Of a stretch of 64,000 nt of DNA, positions 22,577-34,864 are shown piece by piece (within the stretch, counting starts at the first letter, position 1; every line of letters begins with the position of its first letter). The stretch covers positions 38,414,854 through 38,478,853 of the forward strand of contig JANAVB010029819.1 of assembly GCA_029216955.1 (NCBI GenBank). Reading direction: 5' to 3'. The DNA comes from Iris pallida. Lineage: Eukaryota > Streptophyta > Magnoliopsida > Asparagales > Iridaceae. The notes under the pieces are model-generated. The model did no database searches and was not told where the DNA came from. It saw only the letters and a program-made list of their open reading frames with translations. Position numbers and translations under genes: made by a program.

Positions 22577-24110
22577 GAAAAGTCTGGCCGGAAGATATCC
22601 ACTACTTCATCGTCCCAGCTAGAAAGAAGGGTGAAGAATTGATCATCTTCGGTCAAATAATTGGCAAAAGAAAGTTCGTTCTGGACTCTACTTCTCCTAA
22701 TCACAATACTGAAGTTGACTATGATTCAGGAAAAATGCAACTTTACCGATATAGTTGGCAGGCCAAGAATATCATCCAGAATATGGGATATAATATAAAA
22801 AACGACCAGGGGCTAAACTACGGTCAAGGACGACGATTGTCAATACGTCACTTTGCTCCTCCCGGCAAACCCGAGAACTATTATCGACAAAATGGTGTTG
22901 GTTTGGGTTACGTTACTCCTCCAACAACTCATGAAGGATCAGACATCGAAGCTGATCGTTGTTTTCATTCTTCTGATTCTTGTCTCTGGGATTCAGACTC
23001 CAGCATTGGAGACATGTTCAAAGCAACTTTGTCCGTCAATATGGTGTCAGTTGACCAAATTGTAGACGATGTCCAATCGATCGAGCTTGAGCAATAGGCT
23101 CAAAAGATGGATCCTAGGTGGGAGTTATGTTTTGAATAACGTAAACCAACTACTGAAGACGAAGTCGTCCAAGTTAATTTACGAGATGAAACATCTCTTA
23201 AACCAATCTTCATCAGAAAAAGTCTGTCTGGCGAAGAACGACAATCTTTTATACAGCTTATAAGAGAATACATTAACGTCTTTGCATGGAGCTGTGAAGA
23301 CATGCCAGGCTTGGACCCTAAAGTTGCTATGCACCGCCTAAATATCTCGTCCAAAGCTAAGCCAGTGAAGCAGCAGCAACGACGATTACGACAAGATATC
23401 ATGGAGGCCATCGAGAATAAAGTCAAGAAGCTTATTTCAAGCGGGTTCATTCGTGAAGAACAATACCCTGACTGGGTCGCTAACATTGTGCCAGTTATGA
23501 AAAAGAATGGTAAAGTTCGAGTCTGTATCGATTATCACAATTTGAACTCTGTATGCCCGAAAGATGAGTTCCCTCTACCGATCACCGATGTAATGATCGA
23601 CAATACTTGCGGCTTCGAGCGAATGTCCTTCATGAATGGATTCTCAGGCTACAACCAGATCAAGATGTTCCCATGGTGATGAGAAACACACATCTTTTCG
23701 AACACCATTGGAGATATACTGCTATACGGTGATGCCCTTTGATTGAAAAATACAGGGGCGACATACCAGCGAGCTATGAACACAATTTTTTACGATCATT
23801 TGTGCAAAACAATAGAATGCTACGTGGATGATATCGCAGTTAAAAGTCGTCTCGAGGGCAACTACCTCCAAGATTTGAGAACGGTGTTCAAACTAATGCG
23901 TGCACACCAACTCAAGATGAATCCAACCAAGTCTTTTCTTGGAGTCTCCAGCGGTAAGTTCCTTGGTTTTGTTATCACTTCAAAGGGTATACATCTTGAC
24001 CCGGAGAAAGTGAAAGCTATCATCGATATGTATCCCTCAAGAAATCTCAAAGAGCTACGTGGACTTCAAGGAAGGCTAGCCTATATCAGACGATTCATTT
24101 CAAATCTTTC
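22546..24110 (+). pseudogene. element A reverse transcriptase (broken)
   Basis: RT signatures in order: KPVKQQQRRL, SGFIREEQYPDWVANIV, DEFPLPITDVMID, SFMNGFSGYNQIKM and ECYVDDIAVKSR with the catalytic YVDD. The segment between 23680 and 23742 has two stops and a small indel, removing the usual FRTP...PFGL continuity. An earlier stop (23095) and a frame break precede MPGLDPKVAMHRL. RT copies the element RNA, primed at 18036. Confidence 0.85.
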
Positions 24111-25300
24111 TGGAAGGTGTCAACCGTTTACTCAGCTCATAAAGAAAGGAGTATCTTTTGTCTGGACTGAACAATGTCAACGCGTATTTGATGACATCAA
24201 GAAGTATCTCACAAGCCCTCCAGTATTGGTAGCTCCAATAATGGAAAAGCCCTTCTTGTTATATGTCCGTGCTATGGACCATTTCCTTGGTGCCCTATTA
24301 GCTCAGAAGAATGAAGGCGGCCATGAACAGACAATCTACTACCTCAGCCGCACGATGGTGGGTAATGAGCACAGATACACACCTGTAGAAAAGGAATGTC
24401 TCGTACTGATATTTTCTATCCCGAAGACGCGCCACTATGTGTCTAGGCATACTATCCACATCATATCTAAAGTCAATTCTTTCAGAATACTCATGACTAA
24501 ACCGGGTTCTCTTAATTCCCGTTTAGCTACATGGGCAATGTTGTTGACTCCATACGATATGATGTTCGTCCCTCAGAAGGCAGTAAAAGGCCAAGCGTTA
24601 GCTAATTTTCTAGCAGCTCATCTGGTGCCAGAATCTTCCAAACTCTACGATAAAATCCTAGAAGAAGTAGTGGAGTCTAACACCGCAACCGAGAAAATCC
24701 CTATTTGGCGAATGTTCTTTGATGGTACATCAAGAACAGGACCTAAAGAAAATATCGTGGCTGGAGTAGGCATCGTGCTTGTGTCACCCGACCATCTGGT
24801 TATACACCGTGCATATTCTATCGTGGAACCCTTTACTAACAACTTGGCCAAATATAATGTCCTACTGATCGGCCTTCAACTAGAAAAACAACTAGGAGTT
24901 GACTATCTAGAAGCTTACGATGATTCTAAGCTAATAGTTAGTCAGGTCCGAGGGGATTATGAAGTTCGTCAAGTAAGACCTCATCCCATATCACAAAGCG
25001 ACAATCGAATTGGCTTCTACTTTTGTTGGATTCTTCATCGAGCATGTGCCTTGACTACATAATATAGAAATAGATGCTTTAGCCGGTCTTACTGCTTCCT
25101 TGACCTTTCCTACCAATACTCAGCATTCGATCACAGTATTTTGTCGAGAACTATTCTGTGTGAAAGATGCCTTGCATATTCATCACAGTTATGCAACAGA
25201 AATAAACGTCAATGTTAAAGACTGGAGATTTTCTTTCGTAGACTACGCCATCTACGGAATCCTCTCTGAGGACCCAAAGGAAGCAGTGTCTGTCTAAAGG
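24111..25300 (+). pseudogene. element A RNase H region plus second (archaeal-like) RNase H
   Basis: The first RNase H part (FLLYVRAMDHFLGALLAQ...YTPVEKECLVLIF) lacks the usual catalytic Asp near its start, as in other Tat elements where this domain has decayed. The second begins WRMFFDGTSRTGP (24704) and continues NNLAKYNVLLIGL and AYDDSKLIVSQV. By comparison with element B (VVEYNALVIGL, AYGDSQLIVNQ) the catalytic Glu is Lys and the Gly before the Asp is Asp, so the domain is probably inactive. The frame is lost near 25060. Confidence 0.8.
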
Positions 25301-26490
25301 CAATCCCTTAGATTTTACTATGATACAGCTACCAAAATGCTGTACCGACGCCCTTACGACGGGCTACTGTTATGATGTTTATCAGACAGAGAAGCCAAAC
25401 ATGCACTCCATGACACTCACGACGGAGTTTGTGGTGCACATCAATCAGGCCCCAAATTACAAGATCGCTTCAGACGAATGGGTTATTATTGGCCCACGAT
25501 GATAGCAGATGCTGTTGAATATGCAAAGAAGTGTAGGGCTTGTCAGTTCCATGTCGACTTCATTCATCAACCTTCGGAGTTTCTACACCCGACGACGGTA
25601 TCTTGGCCTTTTGAACCCTGGGTATGGACGTCATAGGTCCAATCAGCCCGCCATCCTCCAGGGGATATCGGTTCATCCTAGCTATAACCGATTACTTCTC
25701 TAAATGGGCGAAAGCTATACCGCTCACCAAAGTAAAGACGTCGAACGTGATCATTTTCATCAAACATCACGTTATCTATCACTTCGGCCTACCTCGCAGG
25801 ATCATCCATGATAATGGTCCACAATTCGCGAGCCATGTATTCTATCGGTTCTGCGATAAGAATCGAATCCAGAATGTAGCCTGTACTACTTACAATCCAG
25901 CGGCTAATGGGTTAGCAGAAGCCTTCAATAAGACCATCATTAAACTTCTTAAGAAGTTCGTGTCTTCAAACAAGCGCGATTGGAATGAGAAGCTTGGCGA
26001 ATGTCTCTAGGCCTATCGTGCAACGGTTCGGACTCTAACAGGCAGTACGCCATTCTCTCTGGTTTATGGGAGCAAAGCAGTTCTTTCTTTAGAAATTCAG
26101 ATTCTCTCTCTTCGAGTAGCCTTAGCCTGTGAGTTGACTGACGAAGAAAGTTACCGTCTACGACTACAAGAGCTCGAAGCGCTAAACGAAAAATTCTTAT
26201 TATCTCAACAGCGTATTGAGCTATACCAAGCATGCCTTTCCAGAGCCTTTAATAAAAAGGTGAAAAAAAGAATCTTCCAAGTTGGTGATTTGGTCTTAGC
26301 AGTGAGAAGACCAATGGTCATGACGCACAAGCCAAAAGGAAAATTCTAGCCTAAATGGGAAGGTCCTTTCGTTATAGAATCAGTGTATTCCAACGGTGCG
26401 TATCGACTAACCAAATCTGATGGTGATGACTTGCTCATGATGCAATCAACGGCAAGTTCCTGAAGAAATATTATGTGGAACCTTTATGAA
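25301..26490 (+). pseudogene. element A integrase (broken)
   Basis: The zinc-binding region (FIHQPSEFLHPT after the HHCC part) is split by stops. The core keeps all three acidic residues: MDVIGPISPPSSRG, IIHDNGPQFASH and ANGLAEAFNKT. It ends at a stop at ~26008 and resumes with LQELEALNEKFLLSQQRIEL and the C-terminal FQVGDLVLAVRRP. A one-base deficit in TGGGTATGGAC (25619-25629) puts the core in a different frame from WPFEPW. Integrase inserts the DNA copy. Confidence 0.8.
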
Positions 26491-26684
26491 CAACGTTCAC
26501 ATATACCCTGTTTTAGTCATGTAAATGTACAGTGCGATGTTTATGTGATTCAAAAAAATTATTTAACTATTATCCGTATTTCAAGAGTCTTGAATACGCC
26601 TTGGATAATAGGTCCTCTAAAAAGATTCTCCAGTAGAATTATTTCCGTTTTGGACTCTGCCCAAACTTGGTTCGACGAAAACAA

Positions 26685-27050
26685 GTCATGTCCATATTTC
26701 CTCTGAACTATTTTTTGATAATTATTTCTCCAGTAGAATGATTAAAAAATGTTTTGCCACATCCATATAACCTCTGAGCAAAGCATTCATCAAGGATAAT
26801 CACGTCCATATTACCTCTGAATTATCTACTCCTACCTAATGTTATATATCCTTCCACGTCCATATTACCTCTGGTTAGATATAGAACATCCTCTGCTATT
26901 ACGTCCATATTACCTCTATTAACAGCTTCTTTCAACTTATTATCTATATTCAAGAACCTTGAATATAAAACGAATATTAAGTTTACATCAAATTCTCCAG
27001 CGGAATACCCACCAGAAATATCCTTACTACGTCCACATTACCTCTAGTTC
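26685..27050. repeat. element A dispersed motif array, ACGTCCATATTACCTCTG
   Basis: Six copies of an ~18-bp motif (near 26687, 26760, 26806, 26854, 26901, 27031) in the non-coding DNA between integrase and the end of the antisense gene. Element B has the related CCATGTCCTCATTACCTCTG (reverse strand) at the same position. Confidence 0.75.
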
Positions 27051-27097
27051 TGATATTTCACAAACTTCATTCATGAATTTTGAAAGCCAAAAGATTC

Positions 27098-27103
27098 TTT
27101 ATT
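27098..27103 (-). terminator. poly(A) signal of element A antisense gene
   Basis: AATAAA on the minus strand, 81 bp after the last stop of the antisense reading frame. Confidence 0.5.
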
Positions 27104-27183
27104 AAAAACATCTATCAAAAGACAGAGAAAAGAAAAAGACACAGGAGTCTTGACGGCTAATTGAGCCTATTACAAAAGAAGAT

Positions 27184-30100
27184 CTAAGGGATACACAACC
27201 GATTGATGCTATCCCTTAGAGCCGTAATCTCGGTCTCGGACTTGGTAGGAGCACGACTGCGCGCTTCTTCCTATCAGGCAGCTTCATCCTGGAAAGGGAT
27301 CAGTTCTACGTGCTCTCCCTCCAACTTCACCAGCTGTTTTTTAATTGGTCTAAAGTTGTGGCAGTCACGGCAGCCTGAACCGAATAATACTCTTGTTCAA
27401 ACACAACTGTCCTCAAGCTGGCCTCCAGTTGGGCAATCTTATTTTGGATCTGTGCGATGTGATTATATTTCTCAGTAATTTGGGCAGCCAGCTTATTCTT
27501 CGAAGCAACACGAGCCTCACTCGCGGCGTTGAACTGCTCATACTGATCAGCCAATTCGCTGATCTCTTGAGCAAGGGTATCCTTCCTGGCCTAGAAAGTA
27601 GCCTCATCCTCCGTGAGAGCTGCGACTAAAGCCTCGCCTTCTTTATGAAACAGCAACATCGGGATTCGTTGTTTGGCTTCCATGAGTTTGGCCATGCGGT
27701 CCTCCAAGTCATTCAGAACTTTTCTTAGAACATTAGCCCGCTCCTCGTAGCCAGCAATGCTCTCAAGGGCCGCCACTTGGCATTCAGCAACAGCCTTCAC
27801 AAGGCCAAAGGCGACGTTCTGATTTAAAACTCTAGGAAGCTTTACTTTCAGGATAGAATAGAAAGCTTTGACGACTTCCGGGACTATCTCGTCGTCTTCG
27901 GAGGAGGTCGTCGGGGAGGAAGCTTGATGAGAATCTTCCGCTCCAAGAAGAGATGCTTGACAAGAAGCCAAACCTGACAAGAAAATAATATATATATATC
28001 AGCAATGTAAAGAAGAACCTGAAAGAGTACGAAAGAGTAGTAATTTCGTACCTTCGGCATGCTCAGTGCCAACTTGGACTAGGTCATCAGCCTTGGTTAC
28101 CAAGGAGCCAAGGGCAGGCCCAGGTTGTTCAAGGAAAACAATATCAAGGCCCCGAGCAGCAAAAGGCTGTATATCTTCTACGACCCCAGATGGACCAGGA
28201 GCAGATTCAACAACGACCACCTCAGGAGGCTGTTCAACCTCTCCTTCTGCAGCCGATGTCGGCTTACTGACAGAATCCTCCGCACCAGCAACCCCAGAGG
28301 ATCCAGCGACAACCTCTTTTCCTTCCGTAATATCTTGGGCTATCTCTATGCGTGGTTCCTTCTCCTTGTCTACAAGGAAATGCACAATGGCAGTCAGTCT
28401 CACGAGGAGCACACAAAATTGAAGTCAAAAAATTTCATCTGAAGAGAGGTCCAAAGATAACATACCCAGAGGAGGGTGAGCTGATTGGACTTGATTTTCA
28501 TCCAAGTCTTTCATCATAGCTCCTATCGCAGACATATCCTCCAAAGAAATGTCATAGGAGGGACTGGCTTTCTTATCGTCGTCATGGTCTAGGCCTTTGC
28601 CCTGATCATCCCTTTGCTCAAGCCTTACAACTGAAGAAGACCCGCCCTCATCCATCGGTTGAGGACGAGCAGGGGACACTGTTGTTATGTCCACCTCTTC
28701 AAACGAAGAAGCACCTGCCATAGTCGTGACTTCAATATCCTGCGCAAAGGACAAACGAAATAGTGAGAAAACTTCTAACAGTTTGACCAAAACGACTATA
28801 GAGTCTTAGAAGGGATCTACCTCCCGAATGGTAACGGACCGCGACGCCGTCTTCTAAGAAGATCTTATGGGAGGAGGCAAGCCGACGCTCACGTCCGTGA
28901 CCTTCTTTCTCCCTCGGGAGACAACAACCTTCTTCCTTTTAGGTCATGGAACCAGCTCGGTGGAAGCTTTCCTCTTATGAGGAATTTCAGGAAGAGATTC
29001 TTCAGTATCCTCTCTCTGAGGCGCTGCAACAACAGGCTCCTCAAGAACAACTCTCTGCTATAGCGCTGCAGCCAGCTCAACTGAGGGTACGACGCCTTCT
29101 TTTCTGTGACCCCCTATTGTGCTTACTCGTCCTATATCAGCAAGAGTGGAGGCAAGCCTAGTCCCCGATATTAAACTCTGCTCACGGTTATGCCGAGAAT
29201 GAAGGTTATTGACCTGAATATAGAACTTGACAGCAGCAAAGGGCATGTAGGTTTCAGGCTTATCTTCTAGCAGGGTAAAAATTTCCCCCGTACATCCAGC
29301 GTTACAGTAGTCCTATGCAGGTGCCCTATCGATCAGGCTTCCTATCGACTGTAGATGAGGGTTGGGATTGCATAAGAGAAGCTGGCTGTAGCCGAATTGC
29401 CGTACAAAGCGACTCGGCATATAAGGTTCCAGAAAAGTGTGGTTCTTATTCCTGAACACCAGATGGAAAGGCCTGATGGACTGGAGCCAACGAAACACCC
29501 CAATAGGAAGGCTAGTAGTGAGTGCTCCCTCATCTACTAGGGTGTCTCTTGCACGGCCACTACCAGACGAAGGTGACACTCTGAAGAATTCATAATTCTG
29601 CAGGAAACTCAAAGCCTTCCTACAAACAGGCACCCCTGTAATGGTCCAATCCGTATCTTTGAATCTCCGAAGAAAGGCATGTCCCGCCAAAGAGTCTGCC
29701 ATCAGCCTGGCATTTATTAATCTGGGACAATGCAGCACCAGCCATCCTATCAGATAATGAAAGGGAAACTCAGTCCTAAAAAAATCTTTTCTTCCATCAG
29801 GCGTCACCGTGTTCACAACAAAGTATCGTAAGCCCCGTTAGATGGCACAGACCATTGCAGGAAACAGGACAAGCTGGCATCCAAAGGCCAGCTTTACAGT
29901 CGGAAGTATCATATCCCGGCTTATTCTTTCAATGGAGCCTGAACCACCAGGGACTACACAATCACGAAGCCACGTCATCAGGAAAGCGGCTAGTACCGCC
30001 TTTTCTGACAGCTTGAACTCGGCCTGCCTGAAGAAATGATAAATCGGGAAGTTCCCCTCAGGATCATCACTATCTTCGGTGTCTACAGCCCCGTGAGCTG

Positions 30101-31697
30101 CCATCAACTGCTCTATCTCAGATTTTGTCGAGGGCTTGCGAGTCGAGAAAGAGATTGGGCTGTCTCCTTCTTCTCTGATGAAGATGTAGTTGGTCCAGGC
30201 CCTCGAATGGGGAAGGGACCCCTCAGTCTTACCCTTTTTTGTGATCTGGTGACAGAGTAACTCTTTGTACACCTCCATTATCTTGGAGTTCTTTCTTTCC
30301 AAATCCAGGAGCTCCTCATCACATGGGACGTATTCTTCGTATGGCTCAGTCTTCCAGGGAAGTTTTGATATCGCCAGCATCTCGTGAAGAGCCAGACCCA
30401 TCTTCCCACCCGGAGTGAAGAAGGTACAGGTGTGATAGTTGTACAACTCCACCAATGATATAAACATAGGCCAGTTAACCTTAATGCCATATTGGGTGGC
30501 TCTAACGTCATAAAAAAGACCGTCAGCTTTTAGGGTGGCCTCGTAAGTCGAGAGCACCCATCCAGTAAGGTCGCTCCAGAATATGACAGAGTACCTCCAA
30601 CCTTCCATCCGCAGCTTCTCTCCCGGATACGACTCCTTCTTTGACAGCATCATATTGGAGAGAGTCTCAGCAGCGTAATGGTGAAGATCAGTCGGGACAT
30701 TATTTATTATGGCCCCAGGATGCAGCCCCCTCGTGGAGTAGGATGTGGAGCCCTTGACACACTTGAAAGTTTCCTTCTTTCGGTCACCAGAGTTGAATTG
30801 GATCCTGCCAGAAATGAATTCATGCAGTTCAAGGGTCAGGTCCCATTTCATCTGTCTCCACATAGCCAGATAAGTAAACACTGACAGAGAGTATTGACGC
30901 TTCATCGATGGCAACCATATCTTTTGGTTATTTAACCTAACTACCAGAGGGTATTCTAGACATATCGTTTCGTCGTCCTCAAATCCTAGGTTGTCACCAA
31001 AAGGAAGTACGGTCTCTTATAGCTCCGTGCCCCTCCGAGTGTGAACTTCTCATCATTTATCATCTGCTTTAAGAACATTTTGCCTTGCTCAAGCATAACA
31101 ATCACCCGCACCAAAGGCTGGTCATGGCTGATCATCACCTGAGCTTTTGTGACCAATGCGGTGATAAGGCTTGAATCCAGAGCATGGCGGGTAGAGCCAA
31201 AAGGAATCCCACCAAGAGCCGGGACAACCATGTCAACTGCGAAGACATAAGGAAAAGTCAGACTTATAATCTACAAAAAAGAGAGCTAAGTACTGAGAAA
31301 TTCTATGCGCCCTGATGTTATGCGCCCAAACGGCCTGTGGGCGCATAAGCACATGTTCTGTGTGGGCACATAAGCACATGTTCTGTGTAGGTGCATGACA
31401 CAACCAAGTGCCTAGGCGCATAACACAACAAAGTGCGTGGGTGCATGCATCTGTGAGCGCATAAGTTCGCTCACAAAAGAAGTGTTTGCTTTGGGCGCAT
31501 ATCGATGGTTATGTACCCAAGCAGAAAAAAGTCTGAGCGGTACAAATTAACACTCGAGACTTCATTTTTGGAGATATCGCCTCACCCTGGATGGGGTCCT
31601 GAACCAGATGCGTCGCTGCCAATGGAGGAGAACTAGCTGCTGCAGCCTTTTTACCCATCGCAGACTTCTTGGGAGTCGAAGCAGCCTTGGGAGACAT
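27184..31697 (-). pseudogene. element A antisense spliced gene (PMD-like plus coiled coil)
   Basis: Exon 1 (31586-31697) starts MSPKAASTPKKSAMGKKAAA. Intron 1 (31237-31585, GT-AG, phase 1) leads to a large exon with LGGIPFGSTRHALDSSLITA and a block including MFISLVELYNYHTCTFFTPG, KMGLALHEMLAISKLPW and GSIERISRDMILPTVKL. Further GT-AG introns at 28740-28820 (phase 0), 28370-28465 (phase 1, 96 bp) and 27974-28051 lead to an acidic middle and a C-terminal coiled coil (ERANVLRKVLNDLEDRMAKL and on). The core resembles the plant mobile domain or related transposon-protein families; which one is unsettled. It matches element B along its whole length. Frameshift near 30950 and stops near 27274 and 27590 mark it as decayed. 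Its own TATA box lies 90 bp upstream. Confidence 0.75.
31237..31585 (-). repeat. intron 1 of element A antisense gene, filled with the ATGCGCC motif
   Basis: About ten copies of TATGCGCCC or its reverse GGGCGCATA (also TGGGCACATAAG variants) between 31300 and 31510, bounded by a GTGAGG donor and a TTCGCAG acceptor on the minus strand. Confidence 0.7.
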
Positions 31698-31782
31698 GAT
31701 TGCTTGAAAGAGAGTAAAGGAAAAATTCTTTGAAAATTCTGAGGAAAAATAAGAGAGAATAAGCTTTCTCTCTCTTCAAGGC

Positions 31783-31792
31783 CTATTTATAG
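31783..31792 (-). promoter_or_regulatory. TATA box of element A antisense gene
   Basis: CTATAAATAGG on the minus strand, 90 bp before the ATG at 31697, followed by a pyrimidine-rich leader. Upstream (31800-31880) lie four ATGCGCCCA-type motifs. Confidence 0.7.
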
Positions 31793-32128
31793 GCATGAAC
31801 GGAGAGCTATGCGCACACATGTCCTATGCGCCCATATGGTCTATGCGTCCATACGTTCTATGCACCTACACAAAGACAATTTTTTGCAGATTATGCGCCT
31901 GCTATCTGCTGATGCAGACTATGCATAGAGAACAGACCTTTTCAAATTCTGTTCCAAAACGAGCCTATCGCTTCAGATTTCCAAGGAAAATCTCAACAGC
32001 CACATTTCGACAGCCTGACAGACACCTATGCGCTAGGGGTCATTTCTATTATGCGCTCATGAAGCTGGTGGAGACAGTTTTGCCTATGCTTCTTTCAAAG
32101 TATTTCGACACTCGTTCGAGTCTCAAAA

Positions 32129-32144
32129 ACTTTGAAGGGGGTCT
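32129..32144 (+). promoter_or_regulatory. element A polypurine tract
   Basis: ACTTTGAAGGGGGTCT directly before the 3' LTR; element B has the identical sequence. It primes plus-strand DNA synthesis. Confidence 0.75.
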
Positions 32145-32937
32145 TGTAGAAGCATGAAAAATACAAAGACAAAAGAAGCTATGCGCCCACATAGTCAAAG
32201 AGGGGGCTATGTGCCCACATGTTCAAAGAGGGAGGTATGCGCCCACAGGATCAATGAGAAGCTATGCGCCCACATGATCAAAGAGGGTCTATGCGCCCAC
32301 ATTATTTTCGTACAGATCAAACATGTACCCAAGTATGGGCGCATAAACTCACTCCCGCTCTATGCGCCCAAGAGAGCAGATCCCTACGACTCAGTCAAAC
32401 TCCACGATCAATCGTGCACCGAAGCATGCGGCCATGTCAGTCTCCACGAGCAATCGTGCACCGAAGCATTCGGCCACGTCAATTCCACGGCAACCCTACG
32501 ATCTACCCTCGATCATCCAACATCCATGCGCCTACACCCTATGTACCCAAAGGAGTGTTATTCGCCCACAGTGAAATCAGTATATTTTCTACATATGGGC
32601 ATATAACAGTCATTTTCAGTGCCAAAACGACTATAAATAGAGGGCGTCCCCTTCTACAAAGACAGACAGAACGAAGAGCATTTCAACAGCCAAATTGCTG
32701 CCCTTCTTGCCAATGAGCCGAGAGTTAGCAATGTTCTTATGTTTTCTCCCACTTTCATAATCGGAGTATCAACGGAGTAAACGAGCAACTACCGCTTGAT
32801 CTCCATCGTCCCATTCCCCAGAATTTTTTTGTACTCGGGGATCCTCAGTGTAGGATCTCTCAGGCGTACTCGATTTGTGGTACCTTGCGCCAATAAGAAA
32901 AGACAGTGTTTCTTCTTCTTTTTTGTGTGTGTCCACA
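32145..32937 (+). repeat. element A 3' LTR
   Basis: 793 bp from TGTAGAAGCATG to GTGTCCACA. U3 holds repeated GCTATGCGCCCACAT; the TATA box is at 32632. A doubled segment (aatcgtgcaccgaagcatt twice, 32408-32470) is present. It directly abuts an internal position of element D's LTR. Confidence 0.85.
32632..32640 (+). promoter_or_regulatory. TATA box of element A LTR
   Basis: TATAAATAG before the R region; missing from the 5' LTR because of the 148-bp deletion there. Confidence 0.7.
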
Positions 32938-34453
32938 ACGGCTACATTGATTAAAACAAAAGAAATATACTCGACAAGCTGCCTGAACTAACACTTGCCA
33001 TTCCATACATTAGCCCCTTTATACATAAGCCTTCGATTGAATTGGCTTCAGATTACTTCAGTGTAGGAAGAGCTTCAAAATGCCTTTCCGTACTTCAGCT
33101 TCAGTTTAGAGCTCCTGCCGCACCTGGGGAGTTGGGGGAGGGGGTTAGCACACTTGCTAAGTGGACGAGACGAACCCACCCATCTAAATCGACTTTGATT
33201 GTTAAGGTAGGCATGCTTTAGAGTTTTCTTTATATTTAGAACTAAATGAATTCAGTTCATATCGATAGCCATCTTTGAATTAGTAAAGCATACAGTGAAA
33301 CATAATGATTTATCACCATTCTTACCACGGTCGAGCTCGTCCCTGCATAAAACATAGATAATATTTACTACCAGCATAAGACAATAGGTGAGCATGATCT
33401 ATCTTATATGTGCGGTCATTGCTGCTATGCACCATGAGGGACTTTTATATGGCATTACGACGTGTCTGTCAGCTTGGGTTACAATCCCTGCTGCAGGTAC
33501 CACAATGCCTCGTGCCAAAGCATGAATTTGTTTATTCCCCCTAGGTCGATTTGGTTTTAATGCCCCGGATACCGCATCGAGGATAGTTCAACTTGTGCAC
33601 AAGCTGTCCATGACCATGCCAATTCGTGAACAATTTAATATGTGCAGATAGATTTGTATAGCACGGACATTATTGAGCGATATTATTATTTTTTGCCCTA
33701 CTCATTCAACGAATCATTTTCTCCGAAACTTGTGCACAATCGACGTTCCATATTATTTTACAGCACGTGAAATAGTTTATCTTTTTGCTAGAACCTTAAA
33801 CTTTCTCGTTTATGTGTGAAACTTGTATTTTCAGAGTAGATTACTCTAAATTGATATATTTTTCCTGAGTTCTTGACCCTAGTAGATTGCCATGCATTTA
33901 ACTTGGCATCATTGATTTGAATGAATTCGAGACAAAGGAATTTCGTTTGCGGGACAGAGTAGAAAAGAAGGGGCCGAATCACCCGCCAAGTACTTTGATC
34001 GTGCCGACCGTCGAAGCGCTTCGCAACGTTCAAGCTATAGTTGCACGAGCTTCTGCAATGGCACAAACACTTAGATAGAATTCCTTCTTTTTCCTTCGCT
34101 TCAAAATTCGTAGATTGCATTCAAAAAATGATGCAAAAGCACTTTCATCAAAACCAAGCGGCAAAAGCTCCAAGAAAACTGTACAGCGGTCCGGTCCCGT
34201 CGAAGGGACTCTTATATAGAGCTCACTCACCGAAACGCAGCTCGCTGCATCTAGGAATTATTCCTACAGAAGTCATTCCATTAGTTGGATCGATTCTCGT
34301 AATATCCGTCCAAATTGATTTGATCGATGTCGTACGATGTTATCGTTTACCAAGCTCAGCGATCGAGTCAGATGGCCATCTAAGTTTCCGATCGATCTGA
34401 CTCGGCATAAGCATATTATGAAGTCCGACGCCTATCGAAAGTGGGGCACTATA
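32938..34453 (-). repeat. element D 3' LTR, truncated
   Basis: Aligns with 57713-59274. It lacks the part equivalent to 57452-57712, which should lie left of element A but is not found there. The outer terminal CA has become TA at 34452-34453. Confidence 0.85.
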
Positions 34454-34513
34454 TAATATACCACTAAGAAAAAGTTTCATCCCGAAACTTAAGAACAAGA
34501 GTCTAACCTTAAA

Positions 34514-34864
34514 TTAGGCAAACAACGAAGGGTACTTCTCCTTCATCTCCGCTTCTATTTCCCACGTTGACTCTTCAACTGAATGGTTCCGCCAAAGCAC
34601 GCGGACCAGAGACATCGATCGATTTCGTAATACCTTCTCCTTACGGTCCAAAATTTGAATAGGCTCCTCCGAGTAAGACAAGTCAGTACGTAGCTCCAAC
34701 TGATCGAAACTAACCACATGACTTGGATCATGCACGTATTTTCGAAGTTGTGAAACGTGGAAAACATCGTGCACATCAGCCAAGGCAGGAGGTAGCACGA
34801 TCCGATAAGCAACCGTGGCAACTCGCTCGATGATCTCGAAGGAGCCTACAAATCTCGGGCTCAA
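34514..34864 (-). CDS. element D integrase C-terminus and chromodomain
   Basis: FVGSFEIIERVATVAYRIVL and VFHVSQLRKYVHD are the integrase GPY/F-type end; PIQILDRKEKVLRNRSMSLV followed by VLWRNHSVEESTWE is a chromodomain. In chromoviruses this domain steers integration towards marked chromatin. It ends KEKYPSLFA before a stop. The frame is open for 116 codons. Confidence 0.85.
   Translation of the reverse strand: MSPRFVGSFEIIERVATVAYRIVLPPALADVHDVFHVSQLRKYVHDPSHVVSFDQLELRTDLSYSEEPIQILDRKEKVLRNRSMSLVRVLWRNHSVEESTWEIEAEMKEKYPSLFA

Larger units (their letters stand above)
15886..32937 (+). mobile_element. element A: Tat-lineage Ty3/gypsy LTR retrotransposon
   Basis: Order on the plus strand: 5' LTR (15886-18031), primer site, gag, protease, reverse transcriptase, RNase H, second RNase H, integrase, repeat array, an antisense spliced gene, polypurine tract and 3' LTR (32145-32937). 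The second RNase H and the large gene between pol and the 3' LTR are hallmarks of the plant Tat lineage (Ogre/Retand relatives). LTR ends are TGTAGAAG...CCACA. Flanking 5-mers aatat and acggc do not match, and the LTRs differ greatly in length, so the copy is probably a recombination product. Gag-pol carries many stops and frameshifts. Confidence 0.9.

Noticed and set aside
23100..23486. 128-codon minus-strand frame across element A RT
   Set aside because: Shadow of the RT frame; the sense translation matches RT motifs.
33001..33240. Short coding exon shared by 33001-33240 and 57740-57990
   Set aside because: Both lie inside element D LTR copies, which explains the similarity.
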